This document shows, piece after piece, positions 9,122-17,783 of a stretch of 20,397 nucleotides of DNA. Source of the stretch: Asterionellopsis glacialis (Eukaryota > Bacillariophyta > Plagiogrammaphyceae > Rhaphoneidales > Asterionellopsidaceae); the NCBI GenBank assembly GCA_014885115.2, contig WKLE02000508.1, forward strand, positions 5,706 through 26,102, read 5' to 3'. A program made the translations under genes and the position numbers. Numbering within the stretch: the first letter of the stretch is position 1; each line of letters starts with the position of its first letter. The notes below the pieces were generated by a model that did not search any database, was not told where the DNA came from, and was given only the letters and a program-made list of their open reading frames with translations.

Positions 9122-10295
9122 CCACTTTGATCCACTTTCCTATAATTGCTAAAACAAACTGAGACCCGGAATCCGTATCTGCAACTGCAAGGAAAGAAAC
9201 GGTGCAATCGTGTGACCTTTTTTGTTTGTTGATTCGGTTGATTCGAGTGGCAAACACCTATTACCTAGCACAGTTTAGCTGCTTCATAGCGTGACTAACA
9301 ACAGTTCGCGGGTAGTTTTCAAACCTTCGAAATAATAATGCAACATGAGATTTCACCATGTAAAAAAATGGTTCACTTTGTATTACTTTATTCTCCCATT
9401 AATTATCACGAGCAGGCGCAACGGCTCTCGTTTTTTTTTAATACAAAAATATTGTGAAGGCACGTGCCATGTCGAGTACGTTACTTAAGGACAGAAAACT
9501 TAAAATAAGAGGTGAGTTTTATATAATAAAATTGTACCTTACTTTACTCTGACACGATTCAGGAAAAAAAGGTTAGTAGCATCGTGCCTTATTTATTATT
9601 TTTTTGTTTTCAAAACGTTATCATGCAGCATCGTATTAAATTAAAAAACAATAATGAGTATCAATTATTGAGTAATACTTCTGAAAAAGTATTTACATGT
9701 GAAACCAAAATTATGCCGCCTGCCGGCGTTTGAATTCGGAAGAAGAGCGGGAGGAGGAAGGGGAAAGCGGTCCAAGTGGAAACAATGCGAGAGAAGGCCC
9801 AGGAAGGTATCTACTACAAATGAGTTTTTAACATCTAAATTTTTAATCATCTATTTGCGTTCCGACTATATAAGTATGTTGAAATGCTTACCAATATATT
9901 GTTCAACTTCACGACAAATATCCAAGGGAAATCAATTAGCTCCAATTTCAGAACTTTATCAGATGATGATTGGGATACGAGGAAATTTCACTCATTTTGT
10001 CCGGTGCTCTAATTGTACACTTGATATTTGTGGTTTCTTATGTAATACCTTGTCGAAGAGGTATACCTTTTTAGCAAGACATGAGGGTATTTTGGATACA
10101 CACCTATAACGAATGACTGGTTTGAGAATAGATGATAATCCAGATCCAAGAAACCTCAATTGTAGCATCTTACTTCTGGAACATCAAAAGATGCTTTCTT
10201 TCAATTCAGACTTGTAAAGTTTATATCAACAATTATTACCCCAACCCATCATGTACCAATATTTTGCAATCCGTTGTTTGGTGGGATAACATCCG
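9122..10295. other. Intergenic, probable upstream region of the cullin-like gene
   Basis: AT-rich, with a perfect GGCACGTGCC palindrome at 9459-9468 and homopolymer T/A runs. A purine-rich, less AT-rich patch at about 9717-9809 ends at a possible splice donor. The open frame at 9699-10109 begins at GTG, has no early ATG and loses coding character after 9810, so I do not call it a gene. Confidence 0.4.
9459..9468. promoter_or_regulatory. G-box/E-box palindrome GGCACGTGCC
   Basis: A perfect 10-bp palindrome with a CACGTG core about 340 bases upstream of the cullin-like ATG. CACGTG is the classic bHLH and bZIP target, but binding here is not shown. Confidence 0.25.
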
Positions 10296-11417
10296 CTATG
10301 AAAAAAATGACATAATCTTGTCAAACCCATAAAATGCCGCATACAACATTGATCCAAGGTATCCATTGGCAGTTGTTACAATAAGTCCAGCACCAGGTGG
10401 TGGAGTATCTACCGCATCCCACCGAAGTACCAATACTGGTCGATCATTAGTAACTCCATTATTATGAATATCACTGTTTTTTTGGTAGGCATTACTTGTA
10501 TATCCTCGACCTCGATGCAATACTCTCGCATCATATAGAATAGTATCACCGGCATGTAAACATCCAAGAAGTGGTTTACATGATGGTATCGATATTGTGC
10601 ATGCATCAATGTCACTGCGTTTCTGTTGTCGGTATTGCTCTTGTCGTTCTTCCCATGCATTCTTGAGTTCTAACCATAAGGTATAATGATCTAAATGAGA
10701 TTTGGGCAATAATTCTGTTGGACCATTGAAAGTTACATCCTTCAATGCCACGATGGCTGTTAATCCTGGGAACGTATTGTCTCGGTGCCATATTTGATTC
10801 TTCGATTTGTTAGGTATTGCATTTAGAAATTGTAATTGAGTTAACCGATAATTAGTAATGGAATGCTCTTTAAAGTATAGTTCCACAATTTCTTGTAATG
10901 AAAGTTGCTGAGATGCTTTCTGCTCTTCTTTATTGTTACTTTTTCTTTTATACCAGTTTCTTTTTGTGGTTGTTGATTCGCCCACGATCTTAGGCCCACC
11001 ACCATTGCAAGTACCAACCTGATTCATATCAGTATAATACTTGGATCGTTTAGATATATTACAATGAGCACGTCCACGATTCCAAACAATACTCTTTGGA
11101 TTATCAAATGTTTCCTTTGTTTTAACATTCCATTCGTTTACTTGTAATGGTGACAATGTTTCTTTCACGACAGTTACACCATACTTTTGAAGATTGGCTA
11201 GATGAGAGAGTGGTGCAAGTGATTTTTGTACTGCTGATGATGATGATGATTGCGGTTCAGGAGGAGTTACACGGTAAAGCCATTGTCGAGATGCTTCAAC
11301 TTCAGCAACTGATACATCTCTTTCATCGTGGTTCCTAATAGATACATAAACCCATACTGATGTGGAACCCGCGATTGCCAACAAGGTTGGTTTCCACCAT
11401 TTACTAGACGATGACAT
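10296..11417 (-). CDS. PhyH-like Fe(II)/2-oxoglutarate dioxygenase with N-terminal membrane anchor
   Basis: The first ATG in the frame is at 11417 and gives 373 residues; the frame is open further upstream but starts there only with GTG. Residues 6-27 (KWWKPTLLAIAGSTSVWVYVSI) form an N-terminal hydrophobic anchor or organelle-targeting signal. The catalytic core fits the phytanoyl-CoA dioxygenase family: Q-I-W-H211-R-D213 supplies the HxD iron ligands, followed by a TAIVALKDVTFNGPTELLPKSH segment typical of PhyH proteins. H301 in ARVLHRG is the distal iron ligand. An Arg after it (R326 or R332 in RPVLVLRWD) is placed to bind 2-oxoglutarate. All key residues are present, so it should be active, hydroxylating an unknown substrate. 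A Lys/Asn-rich insert (about 150-170) is unusual. A spliced N-terminal extension starting at 11799 is possible. Confidence 0.88.
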   Translation of the reverse strand: MSSSSKWWKPTLLAIAGSTSVWVYVSIRNHDERDVSVAEVEASRQWLYRVTPPEPQSSSSSAVQKSLAPLSHLANLQKYGVTVVKETLSPLQVNEWNVKTKETFDNPKSIVWNRGRAHCNISKRSKYYTDMNQVGTCNGGGPKIVGESTTTKRNWYKRKSNNKEEQKASQQLSLQEIVELYFKEHSITNYRLTQLQFLNAIPNKSKNQIWHRDNTFPGLTAIVALKDVTFNGPTELLPKSHLDHYTLWLELKNAWEERQEQYRQQKRSDIDACTISIPSCKPLLGCLHAGDTILYDARVLHRGRGYTSNAYQKNSDIHNNGVTNDRPVLVLRWDAVDTPPPGAGLIVTTANGYLGSMLYAAFYGFDKIMSFFS

Positions 11418-12259
11418 TGAAATGTTTGTTTTCAGGAATCGTTTTTCAGATAGAGCTACGAGATGCGGTATACGGACTCTATACACTCGTGTACATGAGT
11501 GAATGACGATTGCTTTGTCTACTGAAGTCTCTTTCCGGTCATCGGTGCAAGTATGATTGGGGCAGCTATGATGTCGGCTCCTCCTGTTGCAAGGATTCCG
11601 TTGATGAATGTGTGGGGGAAAGTGATGTGGTCGCCTACGAAATGTAGGTAAACGCTAAAATCAAAGTTAATTAGAACATTTTATTTTTGTTACTGTATAC
11701 AATAGGATAGAGATCGCACTCAAAAGGAACTTTATGAAAAATGAACGATTTCAAGACGCTTACCACGTGACGGTGGTTTTCGTGCTGGAATTTCATCATC
11801 GATATATTAGAACAATATCAATAGAGATAAGGTTCAGTTTTGGAGGGAACCAAATTCCTACGTACAATTTGTACTAGTATGGTAAAATTCTACGTTGAAA
11901 TACGTAGAGAATACAAAAGGATCCTCCGACCGCAGATCAAAAGCTATTGCACACCACCTTTACTAGACCTAATGTGTCTCTACTAGTAGAGCCGATACTT
12001 CTTGATCTAAAAATAGGTCTGGTTCCTGTCAAGAAAGTAATGACGATCATTATGATTCGTTCTTAGAAATATGTCCTCCTGAATAAAATTGCACATCGGT
12101 TTGACAGTTTTGCTCTCAAAGACTTATTCTTCAATGGTTGACATTGATACATTTGGTAGATGCCATAGGATATCACATTCATATATCTCGATAACGCGTC
12201 ATTTGTAGTTCTGTGACATTATATTGATCGCTTTGCCCGTACTGTAGATCTAGGTCGTG
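11418..12259. other. Divergent intergenic region between oxygenase and nuclease genes
   Basis: Shared upstream region of the minus-strand oxygenase and plus-strand nuclease, so a candidate bidirectional promoter. It contains an exon-like segment (11519-11654), a preceding canonical intron (11655-11763) and a CACGTG G-box at 11764-11769 that overlaps the splice donor. The remainder is AT-rich and unremarkable. Confidence 0.45.
11519..11654 (-). other. Possible exon upstream of the oxygenase gene
   Basis: On the minus strand a donor (CACGTG/GTAAGC, intron from 11763) and an acceptor (TTGATTTTAG, ending at 11655) bound a 109-nt intron of typical size. Downstream, one frame gives 44 codons ending in TAG at 11519 with strong coding character: many C-ending codons and protein-like text such as VGDHITFPHTFINGIL. 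A second frame is open straight into the oxygenase frame, so an ATG at 11799 plus this splice would extend the oxygenase by 91 residues, but that extension is a poor-looking Arg/His/Pro-rich sequence. Which reading is real cannot be settled here. Confidence 0.35.
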
Positions 12260-13348
12260 ATGCCATCATTGTGGAACAAAATTGTTTCGCATTCTATTGC
12301 GGCTTCTTTGGGAGCAGGATTGTTGTCTTACTACAAATGGAGTCTGCAAAAGATTGGAAACAACAAAGATGAAGAACACGATAACGACAAGCTCACAACA
12401 GTAACGATGAAATTGAATGATTTTTCACCATCAATCCCCATTACTATATTTCGACCAAATAAAAATCTTGAAATTGCATTTGATACGCGAACAAGAAATC
12501 CTGTATATGTCTTGGAACATCTAAAAAGAAATCATAAGAACAACAATACCGAAGAAGGAAGCCGGAAAAAATATAATTATCGATTTACAGAAGAAACATC
12601 ATTGGCACCGGAGTTCAGATCACGTAATGGACATTATAGGAATAGTGGATATGACCGTGGACATTTAGCACCAGCAGCAGATTTTGCCATTGGCGATGAA
12701 CGGAATGACACGTTTACACTTACCAATGCCAGTCCTCAAGTCGCAAGTATGAATCGTAAAATATGGGCCAATTTAGAAGCATTTGTTCGCAGCATTGCTG
12801 CAAGAGTAGCTAACGATGAAGAACAACATCCAGCCTTAGACACTTATGTTGTGACTGGACCCTTATGGATTCCAATAAAGCAAATAACCCAACAGGAATT
12901 CCAATATGGGTATAATGGTATTGGTATACCACCTTCCTTGGTTTCAGTACCGACTCACTTTTTTAAAGTTGTTGTGATGTACTGTCCTGAACAAAAGGCC
13001 ATCGCCAAATTTGCGGCCTTTGTTGTTCCCAACACCGAAAATGAGACTAGCAATAAAGATTTCACACAATATTTGGTACGCTGGACTGATTTAGAAGCTG
13101 TTGCTGGCATGCATTTTTTCCCATCCTTGGTAGATGATACCTTTAAGAAAACTGCCGACACCCTTACAGAAGTCATGTGGAACCGAGATGATTCTATAGT
13201 AAAGGAAAAAATGCCCATGCTATTGTTACCATCTTCGAATGCGTCTAATTCCATCGGTACAAAGAAAACTTATCAAAAGCCCAAAGAGAAGTCTAGAAAG
13301 TTGGCAAAGCTTCAACACATTTGCCAAGATGGATGCTGTACACGATGA
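12260..13348 (+). CDS. Endonuclease G-like DNA/RNA non-specific (beta-beta-alpha-Me) nuclease
   Basis: The ATG at 12260 gives 362 residues. The catalytic signature is intact: Y-D132-R-G-H135-L-A-P-A-A-D matches the DRGH motif, where the His is the general base. TLTN156ASPQVASMN165RKIWANLE matches the SNxAPQ...NxxxWxxLE helix of EndoG, with N165 the expected metal-binding Asn. R119, F120 and G124 upstream fit the usual substrate-loop region. The N-terminus (about 1-27) is a short amphipathic and hydrophobic segment with few acidic residues, as in mitochondrial EndoG and Nuc1, so the mitochondrial intermembrane space is the likely location. Such nucleases degrade mitochondrial or nuclear DNA during organelle turnover and programmed cell death. 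The C-terminal 60 residues (Lys-rich, ending CQDGCCTR) are a lineage-specific extension. It ends 57 bases from the convergent Trp-repeat gene. Confidence 0.92.
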   Translation: MPSLWNKIVSHSIAASLGAGLLSYYKWSLQKIGNNKDEEHDNDKLTTVTMKLNDFSPSIPITIFRPNKNLEIAFDTRTRNPVYVLEHLKRNHKNNNTEEGSRKKYNYRFTEETSLAPEFRSRNGHYRNSGYDRGHLAPAADFAIGDERNDTFTLTNASPQVASMNRKIWANLEAFVRSIAARVANDEEQHPALDTYVVTGPLWIPIKQITQQEFQYGYNGIGIPPSLVSVPTHFFKVVVMYCPEQKAIAKFAAFVVPNTENETSNKDFTQYLVRWTDLEAVAGMHFFPSLVDDTFKKTADTLTEVMWNRDDSIVKEKMPMLLLPSSNASNSIGTKKTYQKPKEKSRKLAKLQHICQDGCCTR

Positions 13349-13405
13349 CAAAAAAATTCAAAAACGCCTGAAAAAATAGAGCTGTTTCTGTTCGAAAAAT
13401 TAGTG

Positions 13406-16400
13406 CTACATTAGGAAGGTTGACACGGATGCCGCAAAACTTAGACATGTTGCTATGGAGGGAAAGCGTGTGGAAAGAGTCTTAGCTACTCCACTTTCCT
13501 TTTCAAGGCCAGATGGTGTTCTCTTGTTAAAATCTTTCAAATTTAGGCCATCCCAGAGTTCTTGAAAGTAGCAAATTTCTTCCGCTGCTTTTCGTTCTTC
13601 CGTGGTTAATTCTTCCCAACCCTTTTCGTCAGTTTCTGGGACTGACGATTCTGAATCCGTGGAATTCCACATCGTTTCTGTCCACCCCAGCGCAATGAAT
13701 GCTGATTGGACTTCTTCTACTTCCAGTTCCGACCAATCATATGTCTGGTAGTGTGACTGGTAGCAATCCCACACAATCTCTTTCATTCCTAACGATAATG
13801 CGGCATCCTGTTGACTGGAAGTTAGTTCTGAAAATGACAACTTTTCAAGTTCATTCGTTTCAGGTTGGTTCCATGTTTCTTCAGTGTACAGGAGAGTCTC
13901 TGCATCTTCTTTGGAATTCGAAGTCAATTCATCCCATATATAATTATAACGCACACGTGGAAATATTATTGGTGATAAAGGCTCGCCTGTCCATGTATTC
14001 AAGTTTTGGCCGTCCCATATTTCACGAAAGTAACATATTGAATTTGCAGCTTCTTGTTCTGCCGGTGTTAGATCGATCCACTTTTTATCACTGTCCATAC
14101 CCATCGTTTTGGATGCTGCTGCCGTACCAGGCCAACTATCTTTCGTCCATCCCAACAAAATCATATGTTGTTGGACGTTTACATCTTCCAATGCCTCCCA
14201 ACTATATCCACGATAATGATTAATATAACAGTCCCAAACATCACCTGTAAAACCCATGGATAGTGCAGCTTGCTGTTGATCCTCATTTAAACTTGCAAAC
14301 GCTATTTTCTCGATATCATCCGTTCCAGGAATATCCCATGTTGATTGAGTGTACAAAAGTGTTGTTGCGGCCTTCTTTATTTCGTCAGGCTGGTACTGCC
14401 ATTGGCCATACCGATAGTCAGGATACAAAGACATCCAATTGATTACTTCCTTTGTAGGAGAAGTTGACGGAGGAATAGATGGCTCGGTTGTGGTTGATAA
14501 AAGCGTGGGTGCAGGCGAAGTTGATGGTGACAATGACATCGATGGTGATACTGATGGATATTCACTAGGCGATGTTGATGGTGACAGTGATACCGATGGT
14601 GCCACAGATGGCTGCACAGTTTCAGATGGTGCCACAGATAGCGTCGGTGCGATAGACTGCGTTGGTAACTGTGAAGGATAAGCACTTGTCGATGGAGGAG
14701 ACGACTGTGATGGGGACATTGAGACAGATGGAGCAGCAGTGGCGGGAGACCATTCAGATAAATTGAGTCCGTCCCAAATTTCGGGGAACCAACAAATTTC
14801 TTGTGCAGCTTGTTGTTCTGCATAGGTGAGGTCAAACCAATACTTTTCATCAGATTCGGGTTTTTCATCGATGCTGTTGAATAGCTCTTCATTCCACCCT
14901 AAGTCAATGTAGAAACCTTGCACATTGAGAGTAGTATCAAGTTCCTCCCATGAGGCACCCACGTAGTGATTTATATAGCTACATCAAGAGACAAAATTAG
15001 GTGAGCATTAAACAAACATGGTACACATAAAAGCTGGCGTTTTAACTTACCAGTCCCATACTTTCGTGGTAAACCCCATATCCGCCACTACATCTATCTG
15101 TTCTTGCGTTAATTTTGCAGAGGATAACTTTTCGATTTCGGCAGTACCAGGATTATCCCACGTTTCCTTTGTATACCCAAGTATGACTGCATTGGCTCGA
15201 AAAATTTCGTCAAGTAAATCCCAAGGAGCGTAACGAAATTCAGGATAGGTGATCCATTCCTGAATGGGTTCTCGATCCCAAATATTACGGAACCAGCAGA
15301 GCTCCTCGGCAGCCCTTTTTTCACTGACAGTGAGAGCATGCCACATGGAAAGAAAACTTTCAGGAATATCATTGACGTTGTCGGACTCCCATCGCTCTTG
15401 CGTGTACCCCAAATCGATGAAATACTTCAGAAGGTTATACTCTCCGAGTTCTTCCCACGAGAAGTCAAAATAATGATTTACATCTACCGTCCATAAAAGA
15501 GCAAAGAATACCACCGTAAAGCAAAATGAGATACCCAAAGAAAATAAATTTGACAAGGAGAAAATATGTCCTCAAACTCACAACAGTCCCAATTAGCCTC
15601 TGTGAAGCCCAGACTCTGGGCTGCCTGTTGTTCTTCTTCGTACAAGAAAAACCACGAAATGTATTCTATATCCGCTGAAAATGGGTTATTCCATGTTTGT
15701 TCGGTATAGTTCAATTCTCCACTGGCAACTTCACGAAATACTAAATCTTTCTCATCCCAAGGCAGATACCGAAAATCTGGATAAAATATCCAATCTGAAA
15801 GTTGCCTATAATCCCACGTAAACCTAAACCAACACAGTTCTTTTGCAGCAATTTGCTCTTCTGTTGTCAATTCAAACCAATTCTTCTCCTCGGCCTCAGG
15901 GATATCATCAGTATTATCGATGTTGTCCCATTGTTCTTGTGTCCATCCGATTGTACTTAAATGCTTTGCAAGTCCTATTTCTTCAAGGAATGACCATGGA
16001 AATGATCTGTAGTGGTTCACATAGCAGTCCCAAACATGTTCTGTGAATCCTAAACGCTCGGCTGCTTGCTTTTGTATTTGAGACAAACTTTGAAATGCTT
16101 TGTTTTCAATATCTGCAGCTCCTGGAGTATCCCAGGATTCGACACCACTGGTATAGCCGAGCACAGACGCTGCCAGTTTGCTTGGTTCGTCTAGCTGATC
16201 CCATGTTGTATATCGAAAGTCAGGATACGGTGCACCTCGAATTCCGGATTTGCCGACTAGATTGAATAGATTCAAGGACCTCATGTCTGGACGTGCATAA
16301 GCCTCGCTATAACAACAAGGGATGATTGAAGCCACTATGCACAACAACAAAAATTTGCCGTTGAAATAAGTAAAGCCGTTCATCATGGTGGTCAAAATTA

Positions 16401-16449
16401 GTCCTAATTTTGGAATGAGTGGGGCGTGCAACAAGTGTGAGACAGACAT
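13406..16449 (-). CDS. Five-unit Trp-rich repeat surface protein (three exons, 957 aa)
   Basis: Exons 16449-15582, 15483-15051 and 14978-13406 join into one open frame of 957 codons plus stop. Both junctions restore the WDCY-NHY motif that is broken in the raw frames. The first ATG is at 16449; the tandem ATG at 16386 gives a cleaner signal peptide (hydrophobic core about residues 32-46). Five repeat units occupy residues about 75-222, 223-368, 369-510, 619-763 and 773-917. Consensus points are P-x-F-R-Y at the start, LGYT..TWN.PG, IE..sF..L...QQ.AA..LGF...VWDCY.NHY, W..L....LGW....W, and W..LT.EE..AA.E[LI]C[YW]F...WD. Residues 511-614 are a Pro/Ser/Thr linker. The last 19 residues are hydrophobic, as in a GPI-anchor signal. 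I recognise no named family. I infer a secreted, probably GPI-anchored surface or wall protein. Confidence 0.85.
14438..14749 (-). repeat. Pro/Ser/Thr low-complexity linker with degenerate DNA tandem repeats
   Basis: It encodes about 100 residues of PSxSPS-type repeats (SLSPSTSPSEYPSVSPSM). At the DNA level GATGGTGNCA-like 9-18-base units recur degenerately on the plus strand. It separates repeat unit 3 from unit 4. Such linkers in algal wall proteins are typically extended and O-glycosylated, which is inferred here. Confidence 0.75.
14979..15050 (-). other. Intron 2 of the five-unit Trp-repeat gene
   Basis: 72 nt, donor TG/GTAAGT and acceptor TTGATGTAG/C. It is a phase 2 intron inside the Cys codon of the WDCY motif of unit 3. 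Removal restores WDC-YINHY in a single frame. Confidence 0.85.
15484..15581 (-). other. Intron 1 of the five-unit Trp-repeat gene
   Basis: 98 nt, donor TGTT/GTGAGT and acceptor GACGGTAG/AT. It is a phase 1 intron inside the Tyr codon of the WDCY motif of unit 2. Removal restores WDCYVNHY and joins the two frames exactly. Confidence 0.85.
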
Positions 16450-16515
16450 GGGACGGAGGGAGGCGAATAATTATGCAACCGCGTAGCGAATTTGATTTCC
16501 GGTCGAGTATCTAGA

Positions 16516-16523
16516 TGACGTCA
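16516..16523. promoter_or_regulatory. CRE palindrome TGACGTCA upstream of the five-unit gene
   Basis: A full cAMP-response element 67 bases upstream of the ATG at 16449 (130 from the ATG at 16386). In diatoms TGACGT and ACGTCA are the published CO2/cAMP-responsive elements bound by bZIP factors. I saw no other full palindrome in the window. Function is inferred from position only. Confidence 0.4.
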
Positions 16524-16741
16524 AGAATGAAGAAACAGTACTTTTTTAAGGCAATAAAATTTGAGAGTCCATAAGCAATTCCAAGTCTAAAAATAGCCCC
16601 CTTTGCTTGTTAATTGCTTTTTATAATATATGTATTATGCCTATAGATTCTAAATCTTGGAAAGTAATTAGTAATATACTTTTTAATTATTATGACGGGG
16701 AAAATTTCAAAAATCAGTACCTGTACCGGTAAAGTTTTTCT

Positions 16742-16761
16742 TGTACCAGGTACCTGGTACA
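16742..16761. repeat. Perfect 20-bp GTACC palindrome
   Basis: GTACCAGGTACCTGGTAC flanked by T and A is fully self-complementary over 20 bp and contains a central GGTACC. A related GTACC lies 18 bases to the left (16723-16727). It is the best copy of the dispersed element. Confidence 0.7.
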
Positions 16762-17348
16762 GTGCTGTAGTTGAGGACCTGATTTGAACACTCTTTGAAA
16801 CTCTAGATTTATAAGGGGAATATTTTAGTAGAGATTTAAACCCGCCGGTCCCATAATCCAATGTCCTCTCTATCATAAGTAGGACTAAATAGAAGGCTAA
16901 ACAAGTTCTCATTACTGTATCCTCCATTCTTTATTGGCAGAGTTGAAATTTTCGACAACTGAAAATGTCAATGTGGATATGGACTCAGAGTCTGCAGAAA
17001 GAAGTACCAATATTCTCTAGACAGCTGTATCTTATGCCTATTTTCGTCTTAATGTCTGGCTTGACAAACATGCTAAAAATATGTATACAGCCAGAATACC
17101 ATGATGCATCTGGGTACTGGTTGAAAATAGAAGTAAACATATTAGATACTGCGCTTGTTAATCCTGTCCTATACGCATAGTACAACTTTTCGTCCTTTAC
17201 CAGGTAACCGTTCTTTCTTGCTTTTTCTTCTAAAATATTTGTATTTTACTTGAGAGAAGGCATATTGAAATGATTCGCTATTCCGTTCATTAGCTTTTAA
17301 AGTCCTTACTGTACTGGTGTTAACTTATAAGAATTATTAAGGCTGATG

Positions 17349-17363
17349 TACAGGGTACCTGTA
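17349..17363. repeat. Short inverted repeat TACAGG-GTA-CCTGTA
   Basis: Six-base arms with a 3-base loop, of the same CAGGTACCTG flavour as the other dispersed palindromes. Confidence 0.4.
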
Positions 17364-17783
17364 GGACATTCATGTGGCCGGGTCGATTTGAGTCGTGAAA
17401 ATGACACTAAAAGGTTTCGCGGTTTAATGCAACAGACGAAAAGTCACAGTAGACTGGAACTCGCAATTTTTGTTTTAGATTTCGGGAGAATCTCGATAAA
17501 AGACGATCAATCTACTGTCAAAATAAACTTTAACCTATTACGTAAACTTTGCCTGCCTGTCATTTCTGATTTGTGCTTCTAAGAGCTCTGTCACTTGAGA
17601 GTTTTTATACCCATATTTACTATAATCAATAATCAACAGGCGTTCAACTCTGTTCAACCACAATGCCAATGTATTCATGACTTGTAACGCTGCAGTGGTC
17701 ACATTCTTTTTTATGTATTTCATATGGACAATAGATGGATTATATAATCTTAATTTAGATTGCATTTTTTTTCGAGCAATAAG

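Larger units (their letters stand above)
16450..17783. other. Intergenic between the two Trp-repeat genes
   Basis: About 1.3 kb of AT-rich sequence. It holds the CRE palindrome (16516-16523), the perfect GTACC palindrome (16742-16761) and a further inverted repeat (17349-17363). It must contain the promoter of the five-unit gene and the 3' region of the three-unit gene. I see no relic Trp-repeat unit in it and no convincing gene. Confidence 0.45.

Noticed and set aside
9699..10109. 136-codon plus-strand open frame
   Set aside because: It begins with GTG, has no ATG in its first 60 codons, and beyond 9810 its codon use is like the AT-rich spacer. Only the 9717-9809 patch is of interest.
10296..11486. 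Longer oxygenase call starting at 11486
   Set aside because: The codon at 11486 is GTG, not ATG. The first ATG in the frame is 11417, which places the membrane anchor at the very N-terminus.
12257..12259. Nuclease start at 12257
   Set aside because: This codon is GTG, and the ATG immediately after it (12260) is the plausible eukaryotic start.
14439..14681. Plus-strand Asp/Gly/Val-repeat frame
   Set aside because: It is the reverse reading of the Pro/Ser/Thr linker. The minus-strand frame joins intact repeat units on both sides.
15047..15556. Separate 169-residue gene on the minus strand
   Set aside because: Its first about 24 residues come from intron 1 and its last codon from intron 2. 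It is the middle exon of the five-unit gene, as shown by restored WDCY motifs at both junctions.
16610..16927. 105-codon minus-strand frame between the Trp-repeat genes
   Set aside because: It has an ATG but runs through the GTACC palindrome and AT-rich sequence, with no domain, signal or codon bias of a gene.
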